From positions 42,670-106,669 of the forward strand of contig NZ_JACRYU010000018.1 of the NCBI RefSeq assembly GCF_014333445.1: a DNA stretch of 64,000 bases, in the 5' to 3' direction. Origin of the DNA: Terrisporobacter mayombei (GTDB taxonomy: Bacteria > Bacillota > Clostridia > Peptostreptococcales > Peptostreptococcaceae). The position numbers were made by a program, and so were the translations under genes. The notes under the pieces were generated by a model. The model searched no databases. It was not told where the DNA came from and was given only the letters and a program-made list of their open reading frames with translations. This document shows positions 1 to 8,224 of the stretch, in pieces (the stretch's first letter is position 1; every line of letters begins with the position of its first letter).

Positions 1-1
1 A

Positions 2-382
2 GAAGAAAATCCAAACACAGTAAAAGCAATCATCAGAGCGTTACTGCGTGCACAGAGTTGGTATGAATCAAACAAAGAAGAAGCCGTAAAACTTCATGCA
101 AAAAAAATTAATGCAGAAGAAGATTATGTTGCAGCGTACATGATGGATGATGAACACTATAAGGTGAGTGTTGACCCACTGAAAAATTCAGTAGTACGTG
201 CATGGGAAATTCTTGATAAAACAGGATTTTTAGATGAAAAAGCGAAAAATGTTGATATTTCAGAGCATGTAAATACAGAGCTGTATGAGGAAGCTTTAAA
301 AGAAGCTACAGAGAAGTACGGAAAAGATAATAAAGAGTTTTATGACAAAATGCAGACATTCTATAATGAAAATAACAAATAA
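2..382 (+). CDS. ABC transporter substrate-binding protein, NMT1/SsuA type (3' part)
   Basis: Open at the left edge; 126 residues of the C-terminal part are visible and the reading frame is open from base 2, so the gene starts outside the window. The helical C-terminal lobe with its 'RAWEILDKTGFL' stretch resembles periplasmic-binding proteins of the NMT1/SsuA group, which capture nitrate, sulfonate, taurine or thiamine-precursor-like ligands. Its partner permease starts 11 nt downstream, which supports the transporter reading. CGT arginine codons recur here, unlike the AGA-dominated genes elsewhere in the window. The ligand cannot be deduced from this fragment. Confidence 0.75.
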   Translation, partial: EENPNTVKAIIRALLRAQSWYESNKEEAVKLHAKKINAEEDYVAAYMMDDEHYKVSVDPLKNSVVRAWEILDKTGFLDEKAKNVDISEHVNTELYEEALKEATEKYGKDNKEFYDKMQTFYNENNK

Positions 383-393
383 GGAGTTTTTCT

Positions 394-1152
394 ATGAGTA
401 AGGTAAAGGAACTTTGCAAAAAGTACTGGCTGACAGTTATCATATTTACAGGACTAATATTATTGTATGTATATATGACTGAGAAGGGAATAGCAAATTC
501 TTATTTGTTTCCTACGGTAGAAGCTATTAAAAAGTCCTTTGCCGAAAACAAAGGGCTCATGTTTATAAATATGGTATCGTCATTTAAACTGATAATACCA
601 TCCATAATTATTTCCTTGGTAATTGCGTTGACACTGGGTACAATATTAGGTATGAGTGCGAAGCTAAGAGATGCACTTCATCCAGTGATTTATATGTTTA
701 GTGTGATTCCATCTATTCTGCTGTCGCCATTTGCTTTGTTATTATCACCAAATTTCTGGGTGGCATCCTTGTTCCTGATTGTGTATGGAACGGTATGGTC
801 AACGCTTTTTGCAACAATTACAGGGATTATGACGATTGATAAACGCTATTTGGATAAAGCAGCCACACTGGAATTACATGGAATTAAAAAACTGACAAAA
901 GTCATTCTTCCGGCAGCCAGCCCATCCATTATTGCAGGATTTGTCAATTCTCTTCGCAGTACTTTTGTAATGCTTGTATATGCGGAGATGTATGGTGCAC
1001 AGTACGGGATGGGATTTTTCGTGAAGAAGTATGCCGAGTTTGGAATTTATTCTAACACATGGGCAGGGTTTATATTCATGGTTATTGTACTGGTTATTGT
1101 CATGCAGCTTTTTGAGATGCTGAAGAAATATTTGTTGAAATGGACGATATAG
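394..1152 (+). CDS. ABC transporter permease, SsuC/TauC type
   Basis: A 252-residue inner-membrane permease with about six hydrophobic segments. The cytoplasmic EAA-like loop is recognisable around residues 155-175 ('AATLELHGIKKLTKVILPAA'), the surface that contacts the ATPase. Length and layout match binding-protein-dependent permeases for sulfonate, nitrate or pyrimidine-precursor uptake. The ATG is preceded by an AAGGAG ribosome binding site and lies 11 nt after the binding-protein gene, so the two are one operon. The ATPase gene is not downstream and must lie to the left of the window, if present. CGC/CGT arginine and CTG leucine codons suggest acquisition from a less AT-rich source. Confidence 0.85.
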   Translation: MSKVKELCKKYWLTVIIFTGLILLYVYMTEKGIANSYLFPTVEAIKKSFAENKGLMFINMVSSFKLIIPSIIISLVIALTLGTILGMSAKLRDALHPVIYMFSVIPSILLSPFALLLSPNFWVASLFLIVYGTVWSTLFATITGIMTIDKRYLDKAATLELHGIKKLTKVILPAASPSIIAGFVNSLRSTFVMLVYAEMYGAQYGMGFFVKKYAEFGIYSNTWAGFIFMVIVLVIVMQLFEMLKKYLLKWTI

Positions 1153-1277
1153 AGATGGAATGCACTTTGAACAATCTATTTTTATTTAAAACAAAAATAT
1201 GTATAAAAGTCTGATTATCCGCTAAGATACAGCACATCAGTACTTAAACAAGAAAAATTGAATATTTCATAGACTAT

Positions 1278-1305
1278 GGAACGCCAAAATCAAGCGTTCC
1301 TTTTC
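1278..1305 (+). terminator. Rho-independent terminator (first of two)
   Basis: A 7-bp GC-containing stem (GGAACGC with GCGTTCC) and a 9-nt loop, followed by TTTTC. It lies about 125 nt after the permease stop. Confidence 0.75.
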
Positions 1306-1312
1306 TATTTAC

Positions 1313-1340
1313 AGACGTTCAACTGAGCGTCTATTTTTTA
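1313..1340 (+). terminator. Rho-independent terminator (second of two)
   Basis: Stem AGACGTTC with GAGCGTCT around an AACT loop, then A and six T residues. It stands right behind the previous hairpin, so the ABC operon ends in a tandem terminator. Confidence 0.75.
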
Positions 1341-1491
1341 TATTTTTATAATGTATACTTACATAAGTAAAATAAAAAGTAAATCAGAATTTTAGATACA
1401 TCTAATTCAATCAAGAAAGCGTACAAATTAAAGCAATAATTAAAATCAAATTATATATAGTTGTCGTATCGGAAAGGTGAACAGTGAATAC

Positions 1492-1808
1492 ATGAGGAAT
1501 GCATTAGAGCCATACCTAGGTAAGGAAATTACTATAATTTCAACAGTTAAAGGAATTAAAAATAGTAACAATAAACATAAGTTTAAAAATGACGAAAAAG
1601 TGCTACTTAGTAACGTTATAATAAAGAGAACAATGAGTTTTTAACAAATCATTTATGGTATCCTAAATCTAATTTTAAACTAATAGAACCACTATCTGTA
1701 GGACATATACTAGAGATAAAGGGAAAAGTATCTGTATATCTAAAAGCTTTATACAACAAACATGTAAGTAAGAAGTTTAATTACGCTATAGGTTATAGTG
1801 GGGAATAG
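1492..1808 (+). pseudogene. Frameshifted small protein, phage/mobile-element type
   Basis: ATG at 1492 opens 50 codons (MRNALEPYLGKEITI...) ending at TAA 1642. The frame beginning at about 1632 continues the protein sense with 'NEFLTNHLWYPKSNFKL' and runs to TAG at 1806, so one base appears lost near 1630. The rebuilt product of about 105 residues, with an opening 'ALE.YLGKE' and a central 'NHLW' strand, resembles small beta-rich hypothetical proteins common on clostridial phages and plasmids. I recognise the pattern but have no function for it. No gene partners survive beside it. The upstream A/G-rich stretch does not give a strong ribosome binding site. Confidence 0.5.
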
Positions 1809-1926
1809 GCTTGAACTTATATGAAACTAATAAATATGTTAATTAAAAAGAAATATTAAAATACTAGAAAAATAAGAAAGAATAATTTTTATAATTCATT
1901 TAAAATTGCTATAAACCAGGGTTTAG

Positions 1927-2031
1927 TTAAAAAGGTTCGAATTATTTTTAATAAAACAAGAAGAGTTATTATCGGATTATAGAACTTTTATCAAAAATAC
2001 TGTTTTAGATGTATTAAAAAATAAAGTTTGA
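1927..2031 (+). pseudogene. Possible C-terminal remnant of an unidentified gene
   Basis: An open stretch of 34 codons ending in TGA at 2029, with protein-like composition ('EELLSDYRTFIKNTVLDV'). It has no start codon or ribosome binding site, and the sequence just upstream reads better in another frame. It is best explained as the tail of a decayed gene. The family is not recognised and chance cannot be excluded. Confidence 0.25.
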
Positions 2032-2050
2032 TAAAAAATAGAAAATCAAA

Positions 2051-2105
2051 AAAAGAGTTAATGTAGAGGAATATAGTTATTCCAATACATTCACTCTTTT
2101 ATATT
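2051..2105. terminator. Imperfect terminator-like hairpin
   Basis: AAAGAGT, AATGTA and GGAATA pair in order with TATTCC, TACATT and ACTCTTT across small bulges and a TAGT loop, followed by TTATATTT. It could end either the remnant to its left or the minus-strand remnant to its right. Confidence 0.5.
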
Positions 2106-2262
2106 TACAACTATTTTCGAAACCTAAATTTAAATACTTATTGTATATTTGAGATAAAATAACGATACTTAATAGCGTTATTCCAAGAATATCATAAATT
2201 TTAAGAAAATAGAATTATTCAATTGGAATTGTCTTTTGGTAATATTTAAATACATCAATCAT
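2077..2262 (-). pseudogene. Decayed membrane-protein remnant
   Basis: On the minus strand, 62 codons from ATG (2262-2260) to TAA (2079-2077) are open except for one internal TAA after residue 15. The second half has a credible membrane segment ('ILGITLLSIVILSQIY') followed by a charged tail. It ends inside the hairpin at 2051-2105. No family is recognised. I call it a relic because of the stop and because it sits among other broken genes. Confidence 0.3.
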
Positions 2263-2372
2263 ATACAAATAGTACTACAAAAAACTAGAACTTTACAAAT
2301 TTAAGGATGAAAAGATATAGGGGTATGGACTTTTGTCTATGCTAGCTAGTTATAAAAGGGAGGATAAAATAT

Positions 2373-3043
2373 ATGAAAGAGAACAAGTTTTTAAAATATC
2401 AATTATTTTCATCAATATTAATATCACTAGGACCAATATTGTGGTTATTTATAAATATATATGATAAAAATTATAAAATACTACCAATAAATATTGCTCT
2501 AGCTATAATTGGAGTGGGAGTTATACTTTTTAATTTTAAAATATACTTAAAAAATTATAAGACGTCAAATAGCAAAATAATAGATTTATTTTTTAATCGC
2601 AATAAAAGGAATAAATATAGATGGATAGATAAACTTATGCTGTCATCAATGATTGTTCTGACATATATTATAATAACTAGTGTAACTGTAGTCACAGAGG
2701 ATGGAATATATGATTATAGTTTTTATAATTTAAAAGGTAATAAATATGAATTTAGTTAAGTAGAATATGTAGATACAGGTTTTATATATAAAGGAAGAAA
2801 TAAAGGTGAATTTTTTTTTACAATATTAAATTAAACAACGGTAAAAAAATTAAACTAGCTCATACATCTTTGACTCAGCCTGGAAAACAATATGATAATG
2901 ATACATGGCAAGAATATGTAGATATAGATAAACTTATTACGAATTCAAATGCAAAGAAAACATCAAGTTAAAAAGGTCATGAGCATATAGATATGGATAA
3001 CATATATGTAGATAAATTGTTAAAAGTGATAAGAAATAAATAA
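2373..3043 (+). pseudogene. Broken membrane protein of unknown function
   Basis: It starts with ATG behind AAAGGGAGG. The first 128 codons encode three to four hydrophobic segments (about residues 10-30, 35-55 and 88-108) before an in-frame TAA at 2757. The same frame continues with 'VEYVDTGFIYKGRNKGEFFF', then a frameshift at a run of nine T (2811-2819) leads into 'YNIKLNNGKKIKLAHTSL', another in-frame stop, and a final piece 'GHEHIDMDNIYVDKLLKV' ending at TAA 3041. Rebuilt, it would be about 220 residues: an N-terminal membrane half and a soluble, lysine-rich C-terminal half. The function is unknown. The coding sense stays consistent across the breaks, so it was a real gene until recently. 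Confidence 0.65.
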
Positions 3044-3168
3044 AGAAGATATCAATTAAAAGTATAGCGTTGGCATTAGCAAGTACAACAAAAGGAAAGA
3101 ATTTATATAGGTTAAGAGTTGAATTAAATGAAAAGGGGTATGTAGTTACTGCATTTCCAATAAAATAG
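3040..3168 (+). pseudogene. C-terminal fragment resembling a polymorphic-toxin domain
   Basis: An open stretch of 42 codons ending at TAG 3166, with no start codon or ribosome binding site of its own. The end, 'RLRVELNEKGYVVTAFPIK', resembles the closing strands of RNase-type toxin domains found at the C-termini of contact-dependent and LXG-type polymorphic toxins, which often finish in a 'G-x-I/V-V-T-A-F/Y-P' strand. The toxin body is missing. A frameshifted small acidic gene follows 17 nt later, where an immunity gene would be expected. The toxin reading is inference from this short motif and the gene order. Confidence 0.4.
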
Positions 3169-3185
3169 TTGAAGGAGTGATGTTA

Positions 3186-3564
3186 ATGGGAATGCATTTT
3201 ATTTTTGCAGATAGTATATCAAATACATCTGGTAAAGATGCTGAGTTATATATAAGATGAGATAGATAGATTTATTTGTAATATTAAAGAATATATAGAT
3301 GTTATATACAAAGGAAGTGCAGATGAATTAATTGATTTAGAACCTTATGATGATGAGATATTATTAAATGATAAAATAGAGAAACTATTGATTTTAGGAA
3401 AAACTTTATTAGATGAAGATCTTATAGAGCACCTTAAATATTTAAAATTATTTAAGCGATATGATATAGATGAAAAAGAATACATTGATTTTATAAATAA
3501 TTTAATAGAGGTATGCAGTAAAGCGATTGAAGAAAATAAGCAAATTGTGAGTTTAGGAGATTAA
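3186..3564 (+). pseudogene. Frameshifted small acidic protein, possible immunity protein
   Basis: ATG at 3186 lies behind GAAGGAG. It reads 'MGMHFIFADSISNTSG...' for 24 codons, then hits TGA at 3258. The frame starting near 3257 continues without a stop ('DEIDRFICNIKEYIDVIYK' onward) to TAA 3562, so one indel separates two good halves. The rebuilt product is about 125 residues, cytoplasmic and rich in Asp, Glu and Ile, typical of but not diagnostic for immunity proteins. It directly follows the toxin-like fragment. No family is assigned. Confidence 0.5.
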
Positions 3565-3569
3565 AAAAG

Positions 3570-3593
3570 CACTAGAAATAGTGATTTTGTTGT
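3570..3593 (+). terminator. Weak terminator-like hairpin
   Basis: CACTA pairs with TAGTG around a GAAA loop, followed by ATTTTGTTGTTT. It lies 6 nt after the frameshifted acidic gene. Confidence 0.45.
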
Positions 3594-3651
3594 TTAAATA
3601 GAAAAAGTCCCATATATGACATTACCTTTATGGAAAGCAGTTAAAGAGTAT

Positions 3652-3810
3652 TTATATAGTTATTTCATTATATTCCTTACAATAATAACCTTTTATATTT
3701 ATGGCACACATTACAGAAACTTGATTTCTTGATATACCTATTGGTTTAGATTCTTCATTCTTTGATTTTTTACTATAGGTCTTATTATAATAGCAAAAGG
3801 TAAACGACTC
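3652..3810 (-). pseudogene. IS1595-family transposase remnant
   Basis: Minus-strand reading from 3810 to a stop at 3652 gives 52 residues, including 'KSKNEESKPIGISRNQVSVM' and then 'CAINIKG'. This resembles the conserved core of IS1595-group transposases, where a Lys/Arg-rich linker precedes a 'GIS..QVCV..A.DR.GN' strand of the DDE/DDN nuclease fold. Both ends run into stops, there is no start codon, and I found no terminal inverted repeats, so only a scrap of the element is left. The remaining sequence between 3600 and 3850 shows nothing else readable. Confidence 0.45.
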
Positions 3811-3849
3811 TTATAGATTATAAACTAAATATTTAGAATAAATAGTAGC

Positions 3850-3920
3850 GAACCTTACCATAAATAGGAGAGGTTCATAGCCTTAGGTATTGATATGATT
3901 CACCTAGGGCTATTTTTATT
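3850..3920 (+). terminator. Two abutting hairpins with a terminator tail
   Basis: GAACCT (3850-3855) pairs with AGGTTC (3871-3876). Directly next to it, a 12-bp arm (3877-3888) pairs with 3902-3913 with one U-G wobble, followed by TTTTATT. The second hairpin looks like a strong terminator, but no intact gene ends upstream of it. Confidence 0.55.
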
Positions 3921-4032
3921 AGCAAAGGTATTGTATCATAAGTAATAATGTATTTATAAAATATATTTATTGTATTCATTTTAACTTAGCAGTTACAATT
4001 AGCTAAATTATAAGATATAATAAACTTAAAAT

Positions 4033-4073
4033 ATTAACATAACAGTCTAGTATATATCTAGATTTATGTTAAT
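4033..4073. promoter_or_regulatory. Long inverted repeat upstream of xpaC
   Basis: ATTAACATAA (4033-4042) is perfectly repeated in inverse at 4064-4073. Inside it TCTAG (4046-4050) pairs with CTAGA (4058-4062). It ends 17 nt before the GGAGG of the xpaC gene and has no T-run. It may be an operator or a leader hairpin for the xpaC-telA pair. Confidence 0.45.
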
Positions 4074-4100
4074 TATAAAAAATAATCTGGAGGCAAGATA

Positions 4101-5243
4101 ATGGATAAAAAGGATTTTTCTAATTTAGAAGATCAAATTATGTCTACAGTTAGCAATGCACTTAAAGCAATAGATTTTGCTAATTTGAAAAGGGATATTA
4201 ACGATAAAACTGAGGATACCTTAAATCAATTTAAATCAAAGTTTAATGGCTATAGTGAAAAATATATGAATTTAAATAAAAAAGCTAAAAATAATGTATC
4301 AACATATATTAGTAAAAGACCAGCTGGAAGTATATCAGGAATATTTTATATAGTATTTGGCGCTAGTGGAAGTATAATTTATGGTTTTTCAATGTTGTCA
4401 TTTCTAATAGCTAATAAATTCTTTAGTAGTATGATTATAGGTAGCAATATTATTCTTGGAGTTTTAGTTTTATTTTTTTTAGTGAGTTTGGGTTTATTAT
4501 TAAGGGGAATAAGTTTAAGAAAAAGATTAAAGCGCTTTAAGAAGTATGTAAGATTTATTGACAACAGTAGTTATTTCTTAATTAAAGACTTAGCGAAATT
4601 TGCTAAAGAGAAAGAGAGTTTTGTTGTTAGAGACCTAAGTAAAATGATTGATTTAGGTATGTTTTTAGAAGGACATATCGATGAAGAAAAAACTTATTTT
4701 ATGTTAAATGATGAAGTATATGGTGACTATTTAAATTTAAAAAATGAGCAAATTGCTAAAGAAAGTAATAATGAAAAATTAAAAGAAGAAATAGATTATT
4801 CTGGAAAAAAAGAAATAGAATCTACAATTAAAATAGGAAGAAATTATATTGAACAAATAAAAACGGTAAGAAATGAGCTTTATAAAGAAGAAATAGCTAT
4901 AAAGTTAGATGAATTAGGAAACATTTCAAATCAAATCCTTAATTATGTTGAAAAAAACCCTAAAAAAACACAAGAAGTTAATAAATTTATAAATCATTAT
5001 CTTCCGATTACTATAAAATTAATTAATTCATATAAAGACATAAATAATCAATTGGTTCAAGGCGATAATATAAAAAATGCTAAAATTGAAATTGAAAAGA
5101 GCATTGATCTTATTAATAATGCTTTTGAAAATTTATTAGATGATTTATATGAAGATGTTGTTTTAGATGTTTCTACAGATATTTCTGTTCTTAAAACATT
5201 ATTTAAACAAGAAGGATTATCAGAAGAAGATTTTAAAAAGTAA
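4101..5243 (+). CDS. xpaC: XpaC-like membrane protein (5-bromo-4-chloroindolyl phosphate hydrolysis family)
   Basis: A 380-residue protein with an amphipathic, charged N-terminal region (residues 1-75), two closely spaced membrane helices (about 79-106 and 111-134) ending in a basic 'RKRLKRFKKYVRF' stretch, then a long helical cytoplasmic domain. This layout fits the XpaC family, named after X-phosphate hydrolysis in Bacillus, whose biochemical role is unsettled. The TelA-family gene 27 nt downstream is its usual partner (compare xpaC-yaaN in Bacillus subtilis), which strengthens the call. The start lies behind TGGAGG. The pair is usually linked to envelope stress or toxic-anion and bacteriocin tolerance. 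Confidence 0.7.
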   Translation: MDKKDFSNLEDQIMSTVSNALKAIDFANLKRDINDKTEDTLNQFKSKFNGYSEKYMNLNKKAKNNVSTYISKRPAGSISGIFYIVFGASGSIIYGFSMLSFLIANKFFSSMIIGSNIILGVLVLFFLVSLGLLLRGISLRKRLKRFKKYVRFIDNSSYFLIKDLAKFAKEKESFVVRDLSKMIDLGMFLEGHIDEEKTYFMLNDEVYGDYLNLKNEQIAKESNNEKLKEEIDYSGKKEIESTIKIGRNYIEQIKTVRNELYKEEIAIKLDELGNISNQILNYVEKNPKKTQEVNKFINHYLPITIKLINSYKDINNQLVQGDNIKNAKIEIEKSIDLINNAFENLLDDLYEDVVLDVSTDISVLKTLFKQEGLSEEDFKK

Positions 5244-5270
5244 GTTTCAAATAAAAGGGAGGCATTAAAT

Positions 5271-6422
5271 ATGAGTGATGAATTCAAAGAAAAGTCTATT
5301 GATATAAAACCAGAATTAACTTTTCAACCATTTGGGGAGGAAGTTTCTGATGTAAGAGTAAAAGAAGAAAAGATAGAAGAACAAATAATTGATGAAATCC
5401 AACTGACAGAAGAAGAAAAAAAAATGGTTGATCAATTTGTAGATAAAATAGAGATAAATAATTCAAATTCTATTTTACAATATGGTGTAGGGGCTCAAAA
5501 GAAAATTTCTGATTTTTCACATTCAGCATTGAATGATGTGAGAACTAAAGATTTAGGTGAAATTGGGGAAATACTATCTAGTGTAGTTCATGAGTTAAAG
5601 AACTTTGAAGAATCCGAAGAGAAAAGAGGAATTTTAGGTTTATTTAAAAAAGGTAAGGATAAGATTTCTCGAATGAAAGTGAACTATGAAAAGGTAGAGA
5701 ATAATATCGATAAAATGTGCAATGTTCTTGAAAATCATCAAATAAAGCTTTTGAAAGATATTGCTATGCTAGATAAGATGTATGAAATAAATAAAGTATA
5801 TTTTAAAGAGCTTTATATGTATATCTTAGCTGGGAAAAAGAAACTTCAAAAATTAGAAAATGAAGAACTTCCTAAATTGCAAGAAAAAGCAAGAAAAAGC
5901 GGCAATCCACAGGATGCTCAAGAACTAAATGATTTTATTGCTCTTTGCAATCGCTTTGAAAAGAAAATTCACGATTTAGAATTAACTAAAATGATTTCTT
6001 TACAAATGGCTCCTCAAATTCGTTTAATTCAAAATAATGACACATTGATGTCTGAAAAAATACAATCTACAATTATAAACACTATTCCACTTTGGAAAAG
6101 TCAAATAGTTTTAGCACTTGGAGTTGCTCATGCTGCTGATGCTGCCAGGGTTCAAAGAGAAGTAACAGATATGACAAATGAACTTTTACGTAAAAATGCA
6201 GAAATATTAAAAACTTCAACTATAGAAACTGCAAAAGAGTCTGAAAGAGGAATTGTTGATATTGAAACACTTAGGGCGACTAATGAGTCATTAATTTCAA
6301 CTCTTGATGAAATACTTAATATACAAACAGAAGGACGTCAAAAACGTAGGGAAGCTGAAGTAGAATTAAGAAATATTGAAGATCAATTAAAAAATAAGCT
6401 TTTAGATTTTAAATATCAGTAA
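5271..6422 (+). CDS. telA: TelA/YaaN family toxic-anion resistance protein
   Basis: A 383-residue soluble, highly charged, largely alpha-helical protein without signal peptide. The central helical core ('KKLQKLENEELPKLQEKARK') and the alanine-rich stretch 'VLALGVAHAADAARVQREVT' near residue 285 match the TelA family, named for plasmid tellurite resistance. Its members more broadly affect tolerance to tellurite, cell-wall antibiotics and bacteriocins, mechanism unknown. The ATG follows AAAGGGAGG and lies 27 nt after xpaC, so both are one transcript. A strong bidirectional terminator follows. The family call is firm; the actual role in this organism is open. Confidence 0.85.
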   Translation: MSDEFKEKSIDIKPELTFQPFGEEVSDVRVKEEKIEEQIIDEIQLTEEEKKMVDQFVDKIEINNSNSILQYGVGAQKKISDFSHSALNDVRTKDLGEIGEILSSVVHELKNFEESEEKRGILGLFKKGKDKISRMKVNYEKVENNIDKMCNVLENHQIKLLKDIAMLDKMYEINKVYFKELYMYILAGKKKLQKLENEELPKLQEKARKSGNPQDAQELNDFIALCNRFEKKIHDLELTKMISLQMAPQIRLIQNNDTLMSEKIQSTIINTIPLWKSQIVLALGVAHAADAARVQREVTDMTNELLRKNAEILKTSTIETAKESERGIVDIETLRATNESLISTLDEILNIQTEGRQKRREAEVELRNIEDQLKNKLLDFKYQ

Positions 6423-6486
6423 TATAGGTCTTGCCTCAGATAGCGCAGAACAGTATTACAAGTAAATAATTTTTTTACAATATAAT

Positions 6487-6523
6487 AAAAAGCCCTGTAA
6501 TATCTTAAATTACAGGGCTTTTT
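6487..6523. terminator. Bidirectional terminator between telA and gltS
   Basis: A perfect 15-bp stem (6487-6501 with 6509-6523) with A- and T-tracts at the base and a 7-nt loop. It can serve both convergent genes. Confidence 0.9.
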
Positions 6524-6533
6524 ATTTGCACAT

Positions 6534-7757
6534 TTAAGAAAGAAAGCTGATAAATCCATAGATAATACCAATATTTATAAAATCTATGAATAATGACCCT
6601 ACTATTGGAACTATAAAGAATGCAGTTCTAGAGTATAAATATTTTTCAGTAACTGAATTCATATTTGCCATTGCATTCGATGTAGATCCCATTGCAAATC
6701 CAGTTAAGCCTGCTACAATTACTGCCGAGTCATAATTCTTGCCCATTAATGGATATGATACAAACATACCATAAAGGTACATCATTATACATTGAGCTAA
6801 AAGTAATATTAATATTGGAATTGCTAAGTCTACTAAATGCCAAAGCTTTAATGTTATAAGTGCCATTCCAAGGAATAGATTTAATGATACTTCTCCAACA
6901 ACTTCAATTTCTTCTAAAGGAGCTTTAAAAAGAGTTGTGTTATCGGAAATATTTCTTATAACAGCTGCTACTAGCATTGCTCCTATATATGCAGGGAAAG
7001 TTACTCCATTAACCCACTGTCCAACAAATGTATTTAAGGCATCGGTTAAATAAGTACCAATAGCCATAGCTATTAGTATTTGAAAGAAAGCCATACTAAT
7101 TTTATTAGTATCTAGTGTAGTTTTCTTAGTTTCAACAATTGATAAATCAAAATCAACATCATCAGATAATTGACTTTTTTTCTTATTTACAAGATTATAT
7201 TTATTAATCAAACGATTGGCCATAGGGCTACCTAGTAAGGAACCTGCAATAAGTCCAAATGTTGCTGCTGTTAAAGCTACTGTCATAGCCTCAGGAAACC
7301 CAAGCGCTTCAATACTAGGTGCTACAGCTGCTGATGTACCGTGTCCACCAGTTAAAGCAGGTGATGCTGTAAGCAGTGCTATAAGTGGATTAATTCCTAT
7401 AACTTTTGCAAGACTAACAGCTAATGCATTTTGGAGGAAAGCAAAAACCGTTGATATGATAAGGAATATGAATATTTGTTTACCCCCGATTTTAAGCATC
7501 TTCAAACTTGCGTTAAATCCAACAGTACAGAAGAATATAATCTGGAAGAATGTTTGTAATGTTGTATCAAATTCAAAAAAAATAATATTACTTTGTCTCA
7601 GTATCATATGGATAATTGAAAATATAAGTCCACCAATTACTGGTGAAGGTATTGCGTACTTTGAAAATAAAGGAATATTCTTTTTAACTGATTTTCCAAT
7701 TAAAAGGAAAACGACAGCTAGTCCTATAGATTGAATCATGTTAAGTTGAATTGTCAT
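6534..7757 (-). CDS. gltS: Sodium/glutamate symporter GltS, copy 1
   Basis: A 407-residue carrier with about ten to twelve membrane helices that imports glutamate with Na+. Family signatures include the early 'YAIPSPVIGGL', the glycine-rich re-entrant motif 'PALTGGHGTSAAV' near residue 135 and the second-repeat equivalent 'AGLTGFAMGSTSNAMANM' near residue 350. The length matches the family. The start is supported by AGGAGG on the minus strand at 7764-7769. A paralogue with the same architecture is encoded at 18073-19317. It is transcribed alone, convergent with xpaC-telA. Confidence 0.92.
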   Translation of the reverse strand: MTIQLNMIQSIGLAVVFLLIGKSVKKNIPLFSKYAIPSPVIGGLIFSIIHMILRQSNIIFFEFDTTLQTFFQIIFFCTVGFNASLKMLKIGGKQIFIFLIISTVFAFLQNALAVSLAKVIGINPLIALLTASPALTGGHGTSAAVAPSIEALGFPEAMTVALTAATFGLIAGSLLGSPMANRLINKYNLVNKKKSQLSDDVDFDLSIVETKKTTLDTNKISMAFFQILIAMAIGTYLTDALNTFVGQWVNGVTFPAYIGAMLVAAVIRNISDNTTLFKAPLEEIEVVGEVSLNLFLGMALITLKLWHLVDLAIPILILLLAQCIMMYLYGMFVSYPLMGKNYDSAVIVAGLTGFAMGSTSNAMANMNSVTEKYLYSRTAFFIVPIVGSLFIDFINIGIIYGFISFLS

Positions 7758-8224
7758 TTAAAATCCTCCTAATAGCTATAAAAATATTTTTAATTTATAA
7801 TTAGTAACTTGAAATTTTAACCTTGTAGAGAAAACTCCTATTTTTAGAATTATATTTAATATAATTGGAACTCTATCATTTATATCAATCTTAATTTGGA
7901 TATTATTGTATAATAATGATATATTTGGAATTAATTAAATATTAATTTATCATAGAAATAAAAAATATTCAATAGTTATAATATTAAGAAAAAAGAAATA
8001 TAAATATTTAATTTAGTCAAAATAATTATAAAAGCTATTAAAATAGGTGTTTATCATTGGCTATATATTGTGAATTATATAGGAATAAAAATTTCAGTAT
8101 AAAAGAAAATTGATAGTAAAATATATTTTTTATTCAATTATTTGCATTAGTTATTATTTTTCAAAAAGATGGGATAAACCGTATTACAAATCAGGGAGTT
8201 CGGTTTAAGATAAAAATTTAATAT
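7758..8224. other. Intergenic region, AT-rich
   Basis: It holds the upstream region of gltS (minus strand) and the region before the flavoenzyme pseudogene. A short AAACCG/CGGTTT inverted repeat at 8176-8206 is the only structure I noticed. I see no supportable gene. Confidence 0.6.

Noticed and set aside
7216..7734. 172-codon open frame on the plus strand
   Set aside because: Antisense shadow of the gltS gene on the minus strand; no ribosome binding site and biased composition.
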